Shown here: piece after piece, positions 26,031 through 37,631 of the stretch
Layout: the number at the start of each line of letters is the position of its first letter
Position numbering within the stretch: the first letter of the stretch is position 1
Assembly: GCF_900107795.1 (NCBI RefSeq)
Contig: NZ_FNRL01000005.1
Location: 125,821 to 189,820, forward strand
DNA length: 64,000 nucleotides
Reading direction: 5' to 3'
Source: Chitinophaga terrae (ex Kim and Jung 2007)
GTDB lineage: Bacteria > Bacteroidota > Bacteroidia > Chitinophagales > Chitinophagaceae
Program-made: the position numbers and the translations under genes
The notes under the pieces: model-generated
The model's input: only the letters and a program-made list of their open reading frames with translations
Databases searched by the model: none
What the model was told of the DNA's origin: nothing

Positions 26031-27062
26031 CTATTTTTTCACTTTTTCCAGTAAGATCTCAGGTTCGTCTGTAGTGATATAGTCTGCACCCTGCTTCAGG
26101 AAGTCGTCCATCAGCGAGGCGGTATTCACTGTCCAGACGTTCACGGTGATCCCGCTCTTCTTCGCATCTTTGATCAGTTCCGGCTTTTTAGTGAATTCAT
26201 TCTGGTTGTAATCAAGCCCCCAGATGCCGTCGGCCTTCAACTGCTCCGGCGTTTTATCGCCGTTCAGGTAAGCGATCTTCGCTGCCGGGTCCAGCTCTTT
26301 TACTTTCTTGCAGATGTTATAATCGAAGCTGATATAGAACATCCAGGCCTGCGCTTTTTTTGCCTGTACCGTTTGAACACATTTAGTTGCCAGCTCCTCT
26401 CCCCTGCCGGTTGCAGAAGGCTTCAACTCCAGCACCAAACGGGTTTTAGGCTGCTCCATTGCCGTGGCGATATATTCTTCCAGGGTAGGCACCCTGTCGC
26501 CGTTCTTTAACTGAACCGCCTGCAACTCAGCCAGCGTGGTAGTTTCCACTTTTTTTCCGCCTATGCTGGGGTCGTGCGAAATAACCGGGTGACCGTCGGA
26601 CGACAGCCATACATCAAACTCCGATCCTTCGCAACCTATCCGTATAGCATCTTTCAGGGAGGTGATGCTATTCTGGCTGCCTTCGTGGTTCTTCCAGGCG
26701 CCCCGGTGAGCTACCACTTTGTTTTTAATGAACTGGTCGGCTACCAGCAACCAGGAAACCGTGTCAGCATCTACCTGTACTTTCACGGGGTACGCAAATG
26801 TTCCGCCTTCCCGGATCTCCGTCTTCTTCTTAAGCTTCAAGTTTCCTTTGCTGATAGTGAACAATCCTGACGGATCTTCCAGCAATACGGCTTTGGCTAT
26901 TTGCCCGTTCCTGTTGTACACAGGGCTGATGACCGCACTCTTTTTATTCAGCGGTACCGTATAGTCGTTAAGGTAAGGAGATGCTGCCATTTGCGCCTGA
27001 GTGGAATTTAAACCTACCAATGAAATACCCGCTGCCAGGAAAATTTTTTTGCAATTGTTCAT
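26031..27062 (-). CDS. Exported glycerophosphodiester phosphodiesterase-family protein
   Basis: I use the ATG at 27060-27062 (343 aa), which starts a proper signal peptide (MNNCKKIFLAAGISLVGLNS...AQ). A start seven codons upstream only adds a hydrophilic tail. An N-terminal beta-rich extension of about 115 residues precedes the GDPD TIM barrel. The barrel has VVAHRGAWKNHEGSQNS (catalytic His-Arg), then EFDVWLSSDGHPVISHD (Glu/Asp metal ligands and second catalytic His), and ends NVWTVNTASLMDDFLKQGADYITTDEPEIL. It would release glycerol-3-phosphate and an alcohol from phosphodiesters in the periplasm. The extra N-terminal domain is not one I recognise. Confidence 0.9.
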   Translation of the reverse strand: MNNCKKIFLAAGISLVGLNSTQAQMAASPYLNDYTVPLNKKSAVISPVYNRNGQIAKAVLLEDPSGLFTISKGNLKLKKKTEIREGGTFAYPVKVQVDADTVSWLLVADQFIKNKVVAHRGAWKNHEGSQNSITSLKDAIRIGCEGSEFDVWLSSDGHPVISHDPSIGGKKVETTTLAELQAVQLKNGDRVPTLEEYIATAMEQPKTRLVLELKPSATGRGEELATKCVQTVQAKKAQAWMFYISFDYNICKKVKELDPAAKIAYLNGDKTPEQLKADGIWGLDYNQNEFTKKPELIKDAKKSGITVNVWTVNTASLMDDFLKQGADYITTDEPEILLEKVKK

Positions 27063-27153
27063 GTTACTTCGTTTAGTGATCAAATAGGGACGGATTTCCC
27101 GGGTGGAAGCCGGAAAACCGCATTATATTTTACTATCAGTGGGTGGGTAAACG

Positions 27154-27843
27154 TTAGTTATGCTGTATGGTTATCGTATTGAACCTCGCGGGATCTGTAG
27201 GATAACCGGTAGTGATCAGCGTATAGGTTTTTCCTGACTTTGTCGGGAAAGGAACTGTTTTTAATACTTTGGAAGAATCCCTCAGCTTGAGGCTTAACAC
27301 ATAGGCGCTGTCGCCGTATACCCGTGCATAGGCGGTATAGGAAGGCGCCGTCAATCCACGGAAAAAGCGTTGAATAGGATCTGAAACTACATCCAGCGCA
27401 GCAGTTGCCCTGTTATCCATTACTCCCTGGCTGAAATCGATTACCCTGAACCGGGCTTCTTTTTCCGGGGTTGGGCTCAGGTCATCTTCCAGCAGGAAAA
27501 GCCAAAGTCCCCTGTTTGTACTATCGGCTCCCAGGTAAGCGGAATAATACCTGTTATTTCTAAGGAACAGCTCCTGGTTGTAGAGCACCACATTCGGATT
27601 CAGGCTGGAAGTAATGGTTACGTTATACTTCTGCGCACGGTAGGTCTTATATCCAGAATTTTCTCCGTATTTCAGCGTACCGATTTCCATAGTATCCAGT
27701 CTTACTGTAAATGCATCGTTTCCTGGCACCGCATTCACAAACATAAAGTTGGAATGTGTGTCGGGCACCGCGCTGTCGCTATCCTTTTTGCAGGCGCCCA
27801 GGAAGATCAACCCGGCGATTATCGAAATAAGCAGATACTTCAT
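27154..27843 (-). CDS. DUF4397 lipoprotein
   Basis: This 229-residue protein has a short lipoprotein signal (MKYLLISIIAGLIFLGAC, Cys18) followed by KKDSDS, a common Bacteroidota surface-export-type charged stretch. The mature part starts NFMFVNAVPGNDAFTVRLD, the usual DUF4397 opening, and continues as a beta-rich immunoglobulin-like protein. The function is unknown; it is presumably envelope-attached. The gene lies after the large palindromic repeat that follows rpoC and is probably transcribed on its own. Confidence 0.82.
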   Translation of the reverse strand: MKYLLISIIAGLIFLGACKKDSDSAVPDTHSNFMFVNAVPGNDAFTVRLDTMEIGTLKYGENSGYKTYRAQKYNVTITSSLNPNVVLYNQELFLRNNRYYSAYLGADSTNRGLWLFLLEDDLSPTPEKEARFRVIDFSQGVMDNRATAALDVVSDPIQRFFRGLTAPSYTAYARVYGDSAYVLSLKLRDSSKVLKTVPFPTKSGKTYTLITTGYPTDPARFNTITIQHN

Positions 27844-27920
27844 GAAACCCCAAATGTTTTACGGGTTCAAATGTAACAAGTTGTGCGCGAAGGAGCAAAT
27901 TTCCTACAAAGCGGCAGTTT

Positions 27921-28125
27921 CCCGCAAAGCAGTTTCCCGCAAAGCGGCATAAGAAGCAGAGAGGCAAAGAATATTTATTTTATATGGAATGAAAAGAAAA
28001 GAGCAAAGGCTATATAAAAGAATAAATCCTTTCATACAGCCTTTGCTCTGTTATAATTCGCTCTGGTCTTTTAAACCTTTGCTTCTTTGCTTCTTATGCC
28101 GCTTTGCGGGAAACTGCTTTGCGGG
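27921..28125. repeat. Long palindromic repeat element A (after rpoC)
   Basis: The 36-bp arms 27921-27956 and 28090-28125 are perfect inverted copies (core CGCAAAGCGGCATAAGAAG). A nested perfect inverted repeat AGAGCAAAGGCT / AGCCTTTGCTCT lies at 28000-28011 and 28038-28049. The right end is 6 bp from the rpoC stop codon, so the element would act as a giant terminator hairpin for the rpoBC operon. It is related in sequence (CGCAAAG..., GCATAAGA) to the elements at 46.6, 48.2 and 54.6 kb. Confidence 0.85.
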
Positions 28126-28131
28126 CAACCA

Positions 28132-31100
28132 CTACTCCTCTTCGTCGAATTGGAATACTTCCTTAGAGGAAGCCAGGATGTCGTATTCTTCTTTAGAACC
28201 AACGATCATGTTTTCGAATTCACGTAAACCAGTACCGGCAGGGATCAGGTGACCTGTGATCACGTTCTCCTTCAGTCCCATCATATCATCGGTTTTACCG
28301 TTGATAGCGGCTTGTGACAGTACTTTAGTAGTTTCCTGGAACGAAGCGGCAGAGATCCAGCTCCGGGTACCCAGAGAGGCTTTGGTAATACCTTGCAGCA
28401 GCGGGCTGGATGTAGCCGGTTGTGCATCGCGGTATTCTACCAGTTTTTTATCTGCACGACGTAACAGGGAGTTTTCTTCACGTACCTGGCGGAGGGTCAC
28501 GATCTGACCGGCTTTCAGGTTAGTAGAATCTCCTGCATCGGTAACTACTTTCTTATCAAAGATCATATCGTTCTCTTCGAAGAAGTCGAACCTGTCTTCG
28601 GTATCTCCTTCCAGGAAGCGGGTATCTCCCGGATCTTCGATGTTTACTTTACGCATCATCTGGCGAACGATCACTTCGATGTGTTTATCGTTGATCTTCA
28701 CACCCTGTAAGCGGTATACCTCCTGGATCTCATTTACCAGGTATTCCTGTACGGCAAACGGACCTTTGATAGAGAGGATATCGGCAGGGGTGATAGAACC
28801 GTCGGACAGCGCTGTACCTGCTTTCACGAAGTCGCCGTCCTGAACCAGGATGTGGCGGGTCAATGGCACCAGGTATTTCTTCACCTGACCTTCACGGCTT
28901 TCGATGATGATTTCACGGTTACCACGTTTGATGTTGCCAAATGCTACCACACCGTCGATTTCAGAAACGATAGCAGGGTTGCTTGGGTTACGTGCTTCAA
29001 ACAGCTCGGTTACACGTGGCAAACCACCCGTGATGTCCCGGAGTTTACCGATTACGCGAGGGATCTTAACGATTACCTGGCCGGCTCTTACGTTATCGCC
29101 TTCAGAGATAACGATGTGAGAACCTACCGGTAAGTTGTAAGATTTCACTTCTTTATTACCATCTACATAGATAGATGGGATCTTGTTCTTGTCTTTGGTT
29201 TCAATTACCACTTTCTCACGGTGACCGGTTTGTTCGTCCGCCTCTTCACGGAAGGTAATACCTTCAATGATGTTGTCGAAACGGATAGAACCCGGGATTT
29301 CTGATACGATAACGGCGTTGAATGGATCCCAGGTACAAAGCATTTCGCCTTTGGTAACCTTCTGACCATCTTTCACCAGTAATGTAGAACCGTAAGGGAT
29401 GTTGTTAGTTACCAGCAAGCGGTCGTTCTTCACATCCATGATACGCAATTCACCGGTACGTCCGATAACCACCTGTACTTTATCGCCTTCGTTGTTTTCG
29501 TAGGTTGTAGTACGCAAGCCATCGAATTGAACAGTACCATCGAATTTAGCGGAGAGGCCAGATTCAACTGAAGTAGAACCGGCAACACCACCCACGTGGA
29601 AGGTACGTAATGTCAACTGTGTACCAGGCTCACCGATGGACTGTGCAGCGATGATACCTACAGCGTCGCCTTTCTGAGCAGTGTAACCGCTCGCGAGGTT
29701 TTTACCGTAACATTTCACGCACACGCCTCTACGGCTTTCGCAGGTTAATACAGAACGGATCTCAACAGTTTCGATAGCGCTGGCTTCAATCCTGTGAGCA
29801 ATATCTTCTGTGATTTCCTCGCCTGCAGCAACCAGTAATTCGTCTGTTTGCGGATCGAATACATCGTGCAGGGAAGTACGTCCCAGGATTCTGTCGTACA
29901 GTGTTTCAATTACTTCTTCATTATCTTTCAATGCAGCAGTTGCAATACCACGCAGTGTACCGCAGTCTTCTTCATTGATCACCACGTCCTGTGCCACATC
30001 TACCAGCCTACGGGTCAGGTAACCCGCATCCGCTGTTTTCAACGCAGTATCCGCAAGACCTTTACGGGCACCGTGCGTAGAAATGAAGTATTCCAATACG
30101 TTCAGACCATCTTTAAAGTTGGACAATACCGGGTTTTCGATGATCTCGGAACCGGTAGAACCACTCTTACGAGGCTTAGCCATCAGACCCCTGATACCAG
30201 CCAGCTGTTTGATCTGTTGTTTAGAACCACGGGCGCCGGAATCAAGCATCATATAAACAGAGTTGAAACCTTGTTTATCTGCTGCCAGTTCGCGGATCAG
30301 GGTTTCTGTCACCTTGGTATCCACACGGCTCCAGATATCGATGATCTGGTTGTAACGCTCGTTGTTGGTGATCAGACCCATGTTATAGTTATCCCAAACT
30401 TCTTCTACTTCGCTGGATGCTGAATCAATCATATCCTGTTTAACTTCTGGGATGATCAGGTCGTTGATGTTGAACGACAGACCACCACGGAACGCCATAC
30501 GGAATCCTAATTGTTTGATATCATCCAGGAACTTCGCAGTTTTAGGGATGTCAGTGTATTTAATGATATCACCGATGATCTCACGCAGCGACTTTTTAGT
30601 CAGCAATGCGTTCACATAACCGGCTTCCTTAGGTACGAACTGGTTGAACAGTACGCGGCCTACAGTTGTTTCTATCAGTTTGTTTTCCAGCTGACCAGCC
30701 GCATTTCTCACATTTGTTTTTACACGGATGTGAGCATGCAGATCGATACGATCTTCATTCAACGCAATGATCACTTCTTCAGCAGAGTAGAATGCTTTAC
30801 CTTCTCCTCTTACCACCACATCGCCCTGGGTTTTCTTACCCTTGGTGATATAATACAGACCGAGTACCATGTCCTGAGATGGCAGGGTAATAGGTGTACC
30901 GTTTTGTGGGTTCAGGATGTTATGAGAAGACAGCATTAACAGTTGGGCTTCCAGGATTGCAGCGTTGCTCAATGGCACGTGTACCGCCATCTGGTCACCA
31001 TCGAAGTCGGCGTTGAACGCAGAACATACGAGCGGGTGCAACTGGATGGCTTTACCTTCTACCAGTTTAGGCTGGAAAGCCTGGATAGACAAACGGTGAA

Positions 31101-32427
31101 GGGTCGGAGCACGGTTTAAGAGAACCGGGTGACCTTTCAGCACGTTTTCAAGGATATCCCAAACTACCGCTTCTTTCCGGTCTACCAGCTTTTTAGCTGA
31201 TTTCACGGTTTTAACGATACCTCTTTCGATCAGTTTACGAATGATAAATGGTTTGAACAGCTCTGCAGCCATATCTTTTGGCAAACCACATTCGTGCAGT
31301 TTCAGTTCAGGACCTACTACGATTACGGAACGACCGGAGTAGTCAACACGTTTACCGAGGAGGTTCTGACGGAAACGGCCTTGTTTACCTTTCAGTACAT
31401 CGGAGAGAGATTTCAGGGCGCGACCACCTTCCGCTTTTACCGCGTTGGATTTACGGGAGTTGTCGAACAGGGAATCCACCGCTTCCTGCAACATACGTTT
31501 TTCGTTACGGAGGATCACTTCAGGCGCCTTGATTTCAATCAGACGTTTCAGACGGTTGTTACGGATAATTACCCTGCGGTAAAGATCGTTCAGGTCGGAA
31601 GACGCGAAACGACCACCATCCAACGGAACTAACGGACGCAGTTCAGGCGGAACAACAGGGATATATTGCATTACCATCCATTCAGGACGGTTTTCTACGC
31701 GGCTATTGGCTTCACGGAAAGCTTCCACAACGCTCAGGCGTTTTAAAGCCTCAGCTTTACGTTGTTGAGAAGTTTCGGTAGCAGCCTGGTTACGCAGCTG
31801 ATAAGACAAGCTGTCCAGGTCAATACGGGCCAGCATCATTTCAACTGCTTCAGCACCCATCCTGGCAATGAACTTGTTAGGATCTTCATCCGGTAACAGT
31901 TGATTGTCTTTTGGTAAAGTATCCAGGATATCCAGGTATTCTTCTTCAGTGAGCAAGTCACCGTAGTTCAGACCTTTTTCCTGTTTCATACCTGGCTGGA
32001 TTATTACATATCTTTCATAGTAGATGATTGTTTCCAATTTCTTGGAAGACATGCCAAGCAGGTAACCAATTTTATTAGGGAGTGATTTAAAGTACCAGAT
32101 GTGAACAACAGGAACCACTAAACGAATGTGTCCCATTCTTTCACGGCGTACTTTCTTTTCTGTTACTTCAACACCGCAGCGGTCGCACACTATGCCTTTA
32201 TAACGGATACGTTTGTATTTACCGCAATAGCACTCATAATCCTTTACAGGACCGAAGATCCTTTCGCAGAACAAACCATCACGTTCCGGTTTATAAGTAC
32301 GGTAGTTGATAGTTTCAGGTTTCAGCACCTCACCGTATGAACGCTCCAGAATAGTATCGGGAGAAGCCAGACTAATGGTAATGCTGTTAAAATTTGATTT
32401 AGGACGATTTTCTTTTTTGATAGCCAT
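28132..32427 (-). CDS. rpoC: DNA-directed RNA polymerase subunit beta'
   Basis: This 1431-residue beta' subunit is the catalytic core of RNA polymerase. An N-terminal zinc site ([20 protein letters not shown]) lies near residue 66-85. The absolutely conserved Mg-binding loop [12 protein letters not shown] is present, as are the bridge/trigger region ([13 protein letters not shown]) and the second Zn ligands ([13 protein letters not shown]). The length is normal for Bacteroidota. The acidic C-terminus (FQFDEEE) is typical of the phylum. The gene is co-transcribed with rpoB, 109 bp upstream, and ends at palindromic element A. Confidence 0.99.
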   Translation of the reverse strand: MAIKKENRPKSNFNSITISLASPDTILERSYGEVLKPETINYRTYKPERDGLFCERIFGPVKDYECYCGKYKRIRYKGIVCDRCGVEVTEKKVRRERMGHIRLVVPVVHIWYFKSLPNKIGYLLGMSSKKLETIIYYERYVIIQPGMKQEKGLNYGDLLTEEEYLDILDTLPKDNQLLPDEDPNKFIARMGAEAVEMMLARIDLDSLSYQLRNQAATETSQQRKAEALKRLSVVEAFREANSRVENRPEWMVMQYIPVVPPELRPLVPLDGGRFASSDLNDLYRRVIIRNNRLKRLIEIKAPEVILRNEKRMLQEAVDSLFDNSRKSNAVKAEGGRALKSLSDVLKGKQGRFRQNLLGKRVDYSGRSVIVVGPELKLHECGLPKDMAAELFKPFIIRKLIERGIVKTVKSAKKLVDRKEAVVWDILENVLKGHPVLLNRAPTLHRLSIQAFQPKLVEGKAIQLHPLVCSAFNADFDGDQMAVHVPLSNAAILEAQLLMLSSHNILNPQNGTPITLPSQDMVLGLYYITKGKKTQGDVVVRGEGKAFYSAEEVIIALNEDRIDLHAHIRVKTNVRNAAGQLENKLIETTVGRVLFNQFVPKEAGYVNALLTKKSLREIIGDIIKYTDIPKTAKFLDDIKQLGFRMAFRGGLSFNINDLIIPEVKQDMIDSASSEVEEVWDNYNMGLITNNERYNQIIDIWSRVDTKVTETLIRELAADKQGFNSVYMMLDSGARGSKQQIKQLAGIRGLMAKPRKSGSTGSEIIENPVLSNFKDGLNVLEYFISTHGARKGLADTALKTADAGYLTRRLVDVAQDVVINEEDCGTLRGIATAALKDNEEVIETLYDRILGRTSLHDVFDPQTDELLVAAGEEITEDIAHRIEASAIETVEIRSVLTCESRRGVCVKCYGKNLASGYTAQKGDAVGIIAAQSIGEPGTQLTLRTFHVGGVAGSTSVESGLSAKFDGTVQFDGLRTTTYENNEGDKVQVVIGRTGELRIMDVKNDRLLVTNNIPYGSTLLVKDGQKVTKGEMLCTWDPFNAVIVSEIPGSIRFDNIIEGITFREEADEQTGHREKVVIETKDKNKIPSIYVDGNKEVKSYNLPVGSHIVISEGDNVRAGQVIVKIPRVIGKLRDITGGLPRVTELFEARNPSNPAIVSEIDGVVAFGNIKRGNREIIIESREGQVKKYLVPLTRHILVQDGDFVKAGTALSDGSITPADILSIKGPFAVQEYLVNEIQEVYRLQGVKINDKHIEVIVRQMMRKVNIEDPGDTRFLEGDTEDRFDFFEENDMIFDKKVVTDAGDSTNLKAGQIVTLRQVREENSLLRRADKKLVEYRDAQPATSSPLLQGITKASLGTRSWISAASFQETTKVLSQAAINGKTDDMMGLKENVITGHLIPAGTGLREFENMIVGSKEEYDILASSKEVFQFDEEE

Positions 32428-32500
32428 CTGTAATTAGCTTTAAGCGGTTAGCCGTTAGTTGTTAGCTAGTGGCAAAATTCGTTTACTGAAAATTGAGTAA

Positions 32501-32529
32501 GCTATCCGCTCCTGAGAGGAACGGATAGC
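32501..32529 (-). promoter_or_regulatory. Hairpin in the rpoB-rpoC spacer
   Basis: GCTATCCG (32501-32508) pairs with CGGATAGC (32522-32529), loop 13 nt, starting 7 bp after the rpoB stop. There is no T-run, so it is probably an RNA processing or stability element, not a terminator. Confidence 0.5.
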
Positions 32530-32536
32530 CAATAGA

Positions 32537-35500
32537 TTAATCAAATTTCAGATCCAGACCCAGACCACGCAATTCATGGATCAATACGTTGAAGGATTCA
32601 GGTACACCGGCTTTCGGTATGTTGTCTCCTTTCACAATTGATTCATAAGCTTTGGCACGACCTACGATATCATCGGATTTAATTGTAAGCAGCTCTTGCA
32701 GGATATTGGATGCACCATATGCTTCCAGTGCCCATACTTCCATCTCACCAAAACGCTGACCACCGAACTGGGCTTTACCACCCAATGGTTGTTGGGTAAT
32801 AAGGCTGTATGGTCCGATAGAACGGGCGTGCATCTTATCATCCACCATGTGGCTCAGTTTCAGCATATAGATAACACCTACGGTTGCTTTCTGGTGGAAG
32901 CGGTCGCCCGTTTCACCATCATACAGGTAAGCGTGACCGAAGCTTGGCAAACCAGCCTCGTTGATATATGCGGCGATTTCTTCAGTAGTAGCACCGTCAA
33001 AGATCGGTGTAGCAAAGCGTACTCCCAGTTTCAGACCTGCCCAACCTAATACGGTTTCGTAGATCTGTCCGAGGTTCATACGGGAAGGTACCCCGAGTGG
33101 GTTCAACACGATATCCAGCGGCGTACCATCTTCCAGGAACGGCATATCTTCGTCCCTTACGATTTTGGCAACGATACCCTTGTTACCGTGACGACCCGCC
33201 ATTTTATCACCAACTTTCAACTTACGTTTGCTGGCCAGGTAAACTTTTGCAAGTTTCAATACACCGGCTGGCAGTTCATCTCCGATGGAGATGTTGAACT
33301 TCTCGCGTTTGTAACGTCCGAGTTCTTCGTTGTATTTGATGTTATAGTTGTGTAACAGCGTATTGATCTGATCGTTGGTCACTTCGTCTGTTGTCCAGCC
33401 AAGTGGGTTCACGTTCATGAAATCGATGTTCACCAGGTTCTTTTGAGAGAACTTAGAGCCTTTGGAGATCAGTACTTCACCGTAAGTATTGGTAACGCCC
33501 TGAGAAGTTTTATCTTTCAGTAATACCAACAATTTGCTCATCAGCACTTCCAGCAGGTCTTCTGCATTCTTCTGGTGGATCTTTTCCAGTTTCTCAATTG
33601 CTGCTTTCTCGCGGGTTTTAGAATTTTTATCTTTTTTCGCGCGGCTGAACAGTTTCTTATCGATCACCACACCTTCTGTAGATGGAGGTGCTTTCAAAGA
33701 AGCGTCTTTCGCATCAGATGCTTTATCACCGAAGATCGCTCTCAGGAGTTTTTCTTCAGGAGAAGGATCGGATTCACCACGCGGAGTGATCTTACCTATG
33801 AGGATATCACCTTCTTTAATGTGAGCGCCAACACGGATAATACCGTTCTGGTCGAGGTCTTTGGTAGCCTCTTCACTTACGTTAGGAATATCCGGTGTCA
33901 GTTCTTCTTCACCCAGTTTAGTATCACGTACTTCCAGTTCGTATTCATCGATGTGGATAGAAGTGAACAGGTCTTCACGTGCAACACGTTCAGAGATCAC
34001 GATCGCATCCTCAAAGTTGTAACCTTTCCAAGGCATGAACGCAACTTTCAGGTTACGTCCCAGGGCCAGTTCACCACCGCGGGTTGCATAACCTTCGGTG
34101 AGGAAGTCGCCGAACTGTACGCGTTGTCCTTTCTTCACGCAAGGACGCAGGTTGATACAGGTGCTTTGGTTGGTTTTAACGAATTTGGTGAGGGTATATA
34201 CTACCAGGTCATCTTCGAAGCTAACCAGTTTTTGCATTTCATCGCGCTCATAACGAACATGGATCTCGTTGGCATCTACGAATTCAACTACGCCATTTCC
34301 ATCGGCAGTGATCTGCAGACGAGAGTCGCGGGCTGCCTTGCCTTCCAGGCCGGTACCTACGATAGGTACTTCCGGATTCAGCAGTGGCACGGCCTGACGT
34401 TGCATGTTTGATCCCATCAGCGCACGGTTGGCGTCATCATGTTCCAGGAACGGAATCAGTGAAGCACTCAAACCTACGATCTGGTTAGGCGCAACGTCCA
34501 TGAATTCCACTTCATCCCTGTCGAGGATCGGGAAGTCACCGGTTTCGCGGGATTTTACTTTTTCGTTCAGGAAATGTCCTTTCTCGTCCAGTGGTGCGTT
34601 AGCCTGTGCGATCTTCACGGAATCTTCTTCTTCAGCGCTCAGGAACTCCACTTTATTCATATCTACTTTTCCATCATCCACTTTGCGGTATGGAGTTTCG
34701 ATGAAGCCCATCTCGTTTACTTTCGCGTGAACGCAAAGAGTAGAGATCAGACCGATGTTTGGACCTTCCGGTGTTTCGATGGTACACAAACGGCCATAGT
34801 GGCTGTAGTGTACGTCACGCACCTCGAAGCCTGCTCTTTCACGGCTTAAACCGCCGGGTCCGAGAGCCGAGATACGGCGTTTGTGAGTGATTTCAGACAG
34901 TGGGTTAGTCTGATCCAGGAACTGTGATAACTGGGAGGTACCGAAGAAGGAGTTGATCACGGAAGAAAGGGTTCTTGCATTGATCAGGTCTACCGGTGTG
35001 AACACCTCGTTATCACGAACGTTCATTCTTTCACGGATGGTACGGGCCATACGTGCAAGACCAACACCAAACTGAGCATATAACTGCTCACCCACGGTAC
35101 GTACCCTACGGTTAGAGAGGTGATCGATGTCATCGATCTCGGCTTTACCGTTAGTCAGTTGTACCAGGTATTTGATGATGGAGATAATATCGTCTTTTGT
35201 CAGCACCTTCATATCCAAAGGTGTAGACAGACCTAATTTTCTGTTGATCTTATAACGACCAACATCTCCGAGGTCGTAACGTTTGTCGGAGAAGAATAAT
35301 TTATCGATGATACCCCTTGCGGTTTCATCATCCGGCGCATCGGCACCGCGCAGTTGGCGGTAGATGTGCTGAACGGCTTCCAGCTCGGAGTTAGATGTAT
35401 CCTTATTTAATGTGTTGTAGATGATGGAAAAATCACCACTTACCTCTTCCTTCTGAACGAAAACACTCTTCAGGCCCATGTCTACGATGGTTTCGATGCT

Positions 35501-36346
35501 TTCTTCGTCCAGGATGCTATCACGTTCGAGCATGATTTCGTTACGCTCGATACTCACCACCTCACCGGTATCTTCATCCACAAAGTCTTCCACCCAGCTT
35601 CTTAACACGCGGGCAGCCAGCTTTTTGCCGGCATATTTTTCCAGACTTTTCTTGTCTGCTTTTACTTCATCTGCCATTCCGAACAGCTGAAGAATATCCT
35701 TATCTGTTTCGTACCCGATAGCACGTAACAGGGTGGTAACCGGGAATTTTTTCTTACGGTCGATGTACGCGTACATCACGTTGTTGATGTCGGTTGCAAA
35801 CTCCATCCACGCGCCCTTGAACGGTATTACTCTTGCGGAGTAGATCTTGGTACCGTTCGGATGTACGGATTGGCCAAAGAAAACACCAGGAGAACGATGC
35901 AGCTGAGAAACAACTACACGCTCAGCTCCATTGATAACGAAAGTACCTCTTGGAGTCATGTACGGGATGTTTCCGAGGAACACATCCTGAACAATTGTCT
36001 GGAAATCCACATGCTCCTCATCGTTACAGCTCAGGCGAAGTTTCGCCTTTAATGGAACTGAATAGGTAAGCCCACGCTCGATACATTCCTCGATTGTGTA
36101 CCGTGGGGGGTCCACAAAGTAATCGAGGAATTCCAGATTAAAGATATTCCGGGTATCAGTAATCGGGAAGTTCTCTTTAAATACCTTAAAAAGTCCTTCG
36201 TTGTTTCGCTTGTCTGGTGTGGTTTCTAATTGGAAGAAATCCTTGAAAGATTGGATTTGGATAGCCAACAGATCCGGTGTCTCAGTAATTTGTTTGATCT
36301 TTCCAAAATTTACTCTTTCGTTTGTTTGGGCTTTTTTTAGAGACAT
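32537..36346 (-). CDS. rpoB: DNA-directed RNA polymerase subunit beta
   Basis: This 1269-residue beta subunit has the rifampicin-pocket region ([33 protein letters not shown] split over residues about 470-505) in wild-type form, with the expected Asp, His and Arg positions and no known resistance change visible. The conserved [12 protein letters not shown] and C-terminal [24 protein letters not shown] blocks are intact. It is first of the rpoBC pair, preceded by a 216-bp spacer with a long hairpin after rplL. Confidence 0.99.
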   Translation of the reverse strand: MSLKKAQTNERVNFGKIKQITETPDLLAIQIQSFKDFFQLETTPDKRNNEGLFKVFKENFPITDTRNIFNLEFLDYFVDPPRYTIEECIERGLTYSVPLKAKLRLSCNDEEHVDFQTIVQDVFLGNIPYMTPRGTFVINGAERVVVSQLHRSPGVFFGQSVHPNGTKIYSARVIPFKGAWMEFATDINNVMYAYIDRKKKFPVTTLLRAIGYETDKDILQLFGMADEVKADKKSLEKYAGKKLAARVLRSWVEDFVDEDTGEVVSIERNEIMLERDSILDEESIETIVDMGLKSVFVQKEEVSGDFSIIYNTLNKDTSNSELEAVQHIYRQLRGADAPDDETARGIIDKLFFSDKRYDLGDVGRYKINRKLGLSTPLDMKVLTKDDIISIIKYLVQLTNGKAEIDDIDHLSNRRVRTVGEQLYAQFGVGLARMARTIRERMNVRDNEVFTPVDLINARTLSSVINSFFGTSQLSQFLDQTNPLSEITHKRRISALGPGGLSRERAGFEVRDVHYSHYGRLCTIETPEGPNIGLISTLCVHAKVNEMGFIETPYRKVDDGKVDMNKVEFLSAEEEDSVKIAQANAPLDEKGHFLNEKVKSRETGDFPILDRDEVEFMDVAPNQIVGLSASLIPFLEHDDANRALMGSNMQRQAVPLLNPEVPIVGTGLEGKAARDSRLQITADGNGVVEFVDANEIHVRYERDEMQKLVSFEDDLVVYTLTKFVKTNQSTCINLRPCVKKGQRVQFGDFLTEGYATRGGELALGRNLKVAFMPWKGYNFEDAIVISERVAREDLFTSIHIDEYELEVRDTKLGEEELTPDIPNVSEEATKDLDQNGIIRVGAHIKEGDILIGKITPRGESDPSPEEKLLRAIFGDKASDAKDASLKAPPSTEGVVIDKKLFSRAKKDKNSKTREKAAIEKLEKIHQKNAEDLLEVLMSKLLVLLKDKTSQGVTNTYGEVLISKGSKFSQKNLVNIDFMNVNPLGWTTDEVTNDQINTLLHNYNIKYNEELGRYKREKFNISIGDELPAGVLKLAKVYLASKRKLKVGDKMAGRHGNKGIVAKIVRDEDMPFLEDGTPLDIVLNPLGVPSRMNLGQIYETVLGWAGLKLGVRFATPIFDGATTEEIAAYINEAGLPSFGHAYLYDGETGDRFHQKATVGVIYMLKLSHMVDDKMHARSIGPYSLITQQPLGGKAQFGGQRFGEMEVWALEAYGASNILQELLTIKSDDIVGRAKAYESIVKGDNIPKAGVPESFNVLIHELRGLGLDLKFD

Positions 36347-36504
36347 ATTCGAAGTTAGCAGTTATATGACTTGTAAGAATTAGGGAAATTAAGATTTCTT
36401 TGTCAATACCATCCTGATATTTTTGCCTTCTGCACATTGTCAAAGTCACTCCTTAGTGATTCCCTATTTTGACTCTCTGAAAAAGACACTTTCCCAAAGG
36501 GAAT

Positions 36505-36537
36505 AAGGCCAAAAGTGCAATGGGCACTTTTGACCTT
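36505..36537 (-). promoter_or_regulatory. Long hairpin between rplL and rpoB
   Basis: AAGGCCAAAAGTGC (36505-36518) pairs with GCACTTTTGACCTT (36524-36537), 13 of 14 pairs with a 5-nt loop. On the minus strand no T-run follows directly. Its place matches the rplL-rpoB attenuator/RNase III site known in other bacteria, which adjusts the ratio of ribosomal proteins to polymerase. The function here is inferred from position. Confidence 0.6.
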
Positions 36538-36562
36538 AAAAGATGTATACTTAAGCAAAGAA

Positions 36563-36937
36563 TTACTGAATTTCAACTTCAGCTCCAGCTTCAGTCAGCT
36601 TAGCTTTCAGGTCTTCAGCTTCAGCTTTGCTTACTCCTTCTTTTACATTTTTAGGAGCGCCGTCAACCAGTTCTTTCGCTTCTTTCAGACCAAGGCCAGT
36701 CAGGTCTTTTACAACCTTAACAACGTTCAGTTTAGAAGCACCTGCAGATTTCAGGACTACGTTGAATGCAGTTTTTTCTTCAGCAGCAGCACCACCGCCT
36801 TCGCCACCTGCAGCAACAACTACTGCAGCAGCAGCTGGTTCAATACCGTATTCAGTTTTCAATACATCTGCTAATTCCTGAACTTCCTTAACAGTTAAAC
36901 CTACTAATTGTTCAGCTAATGCTTTTACGTCTGCCAT
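36563..36937 (-). CDS. rplL: 50S ribosomal protein bL12 (L7/L12)
   Basis: At 124 residues this is the normal length. The N-terminal dimerisation helix region ([27 protein letters not shown]) is followed by an Ala/Gly-rich hinge (residues about 36-55) and the conserved factor-binding C-terminal domain ([32 protein letters not shown]). It forms the ribosomal stalk that recruits EF-Tu and EF-G. The spacing of 105 bp to rplJ fits the usual rplJL unit. Confidence 0.99.
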   Translation of the reverse strand: MADVKALAEQLVGLTVKEVQELADVLKTEYGIEPAAAAVVVAAGGEGGGAAAEEKTAFNVVLKSAGASKLNVVKVVKDLTGLGLKEAKELVDGAPKNVKEGVSKAEAEDLKAKLTEAGAEVEIQ

Positions 36938-37042
36938 TTTTTTATGTTTTAATAAATTTTTGTAATGTGTTAAATGTATATTGTGACTTGGAAGCCAATG
37001 TGTTGTGGAAAAATCCCGATGTTAAAAAAACGGTCTTTCCAA

Positions 37043-37573
37043 TTATTCTGCTGCCGGAGCTTCTGCCACTGCAGCACCTTCGTTCTTGCCTTTTTCCAGC
37101 AAAGCAGCGATAACGCGTTTTGCAGGAGATTGCAACAGACCAATAACTTCTCCAATGAGTTCGTTCTTGGTTTTGATCTTTGTCAGTGTAGCCAGCTGGT
37201 CATCGCCAACATACAGCTCATCTGCTACGAAAGCAGCTTTCAATACTGGTTTTTCTAATTTACCGTTGTCTTTACGGAAAGAAGAAATAATTACAGCTGG
37301 TTCTTTAGGACTGTCTGAAAACATCAGGGCAGTTACACCATGCAGGCTATCGAAAACCGGTGCATACTTTTCACTATCCAATGCTTCCAATGCCTTACGA
37401 ATCAAAGTGTTTTTAGCTACCTTCATTTCCACTTGCTTATCAAAGCAAGTCTTCCTCAGGCTATTTACCTGTGCAACAGTCAGAGACTCAGTGTTGGTAA
37501 CGTAAAAGTTGCTGTATTGAGAGAACTTACTTTTCAGCAGTTCGATCACTTCTTGTTTTTGATCTTTATTCAT
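37043..37573 (-). CDS. rplJ: 50S ribosomal protein uL10
   Basis: This 176-residue stalk-base protein binds 23S rRNA through its N-terminal domain (MNKDQKQEVIELLKSKFSQYSNFYVTNTESLTV) and bL12 dimers through its C-terminal helix. The C-terminus here is Ala/Glu-rich (EGAAVAEAPAAE). It belongs to the rplKAJL-rpoBC operon. The 58-bp spacer to rplA can form a closing stem (37584-37620) and may be the L10 autoregulatory leader. Confidence 0.98.
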   Translation of the reverse strand: MNKDQKQEVIELLKSKFSQYSNFYVTNTESLTVAQVNSLRKTCFDKQVEMKVAKNTLIRKALEALDSEKYAPVFDSLHGVTALMFSDSPKEPAVIISSFRKDNGKLEKPVLKAAFVADELYVGDDQLATLTKIKTKNELIGEVIGLLQSPAKRVIAALLEKGKNEGAAVAEAPAAE

Positions 37574-37583
37574 GTTTTAACGT

Positions 37584-37620
37584 TTGTAGCAAGCCACATC
37601 TTTACAGATAACGGCTACAA
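37584..37620 (-). promoter_or_regulatory. Possible L10 leader stem
   Basis: TTGTAGC (37584-37590) and GCTACAA (37614-37620) can pair in the short rplA-rplJ spacer, ending 10 nt before the rplJ start. L10 leaders lie exactly here in many bacteria, but I cannot confirm the consensus kink-turn motif. Confidence 0.35.
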
Positions 37621-37631
37621 CTCGTGATCAA

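Noticed and set aside
27901..28130. CRISPR-like array (repeated CCCGCAAAGC)
   Set aside because: There are only two close copies per side, arranged as inverted repeats without spacers of uniform length; it is a palindromic element. No cas genes are present.
33575..34411. Long open frame on the + strand (278 codons) inside rpoB
   Set aside because: It is antisense to a highly conserved rpoB segment, with Phe/Arg/Thr-rich composition typical of the reverse frame of a biased gene and no family resemblance.
34850..34990. Rifampicin-resistance mutation in rpoB
   Set aside because: The cluster region reads as the normal consensus ([27 protein letters not shown]); no known resistance change is visible.
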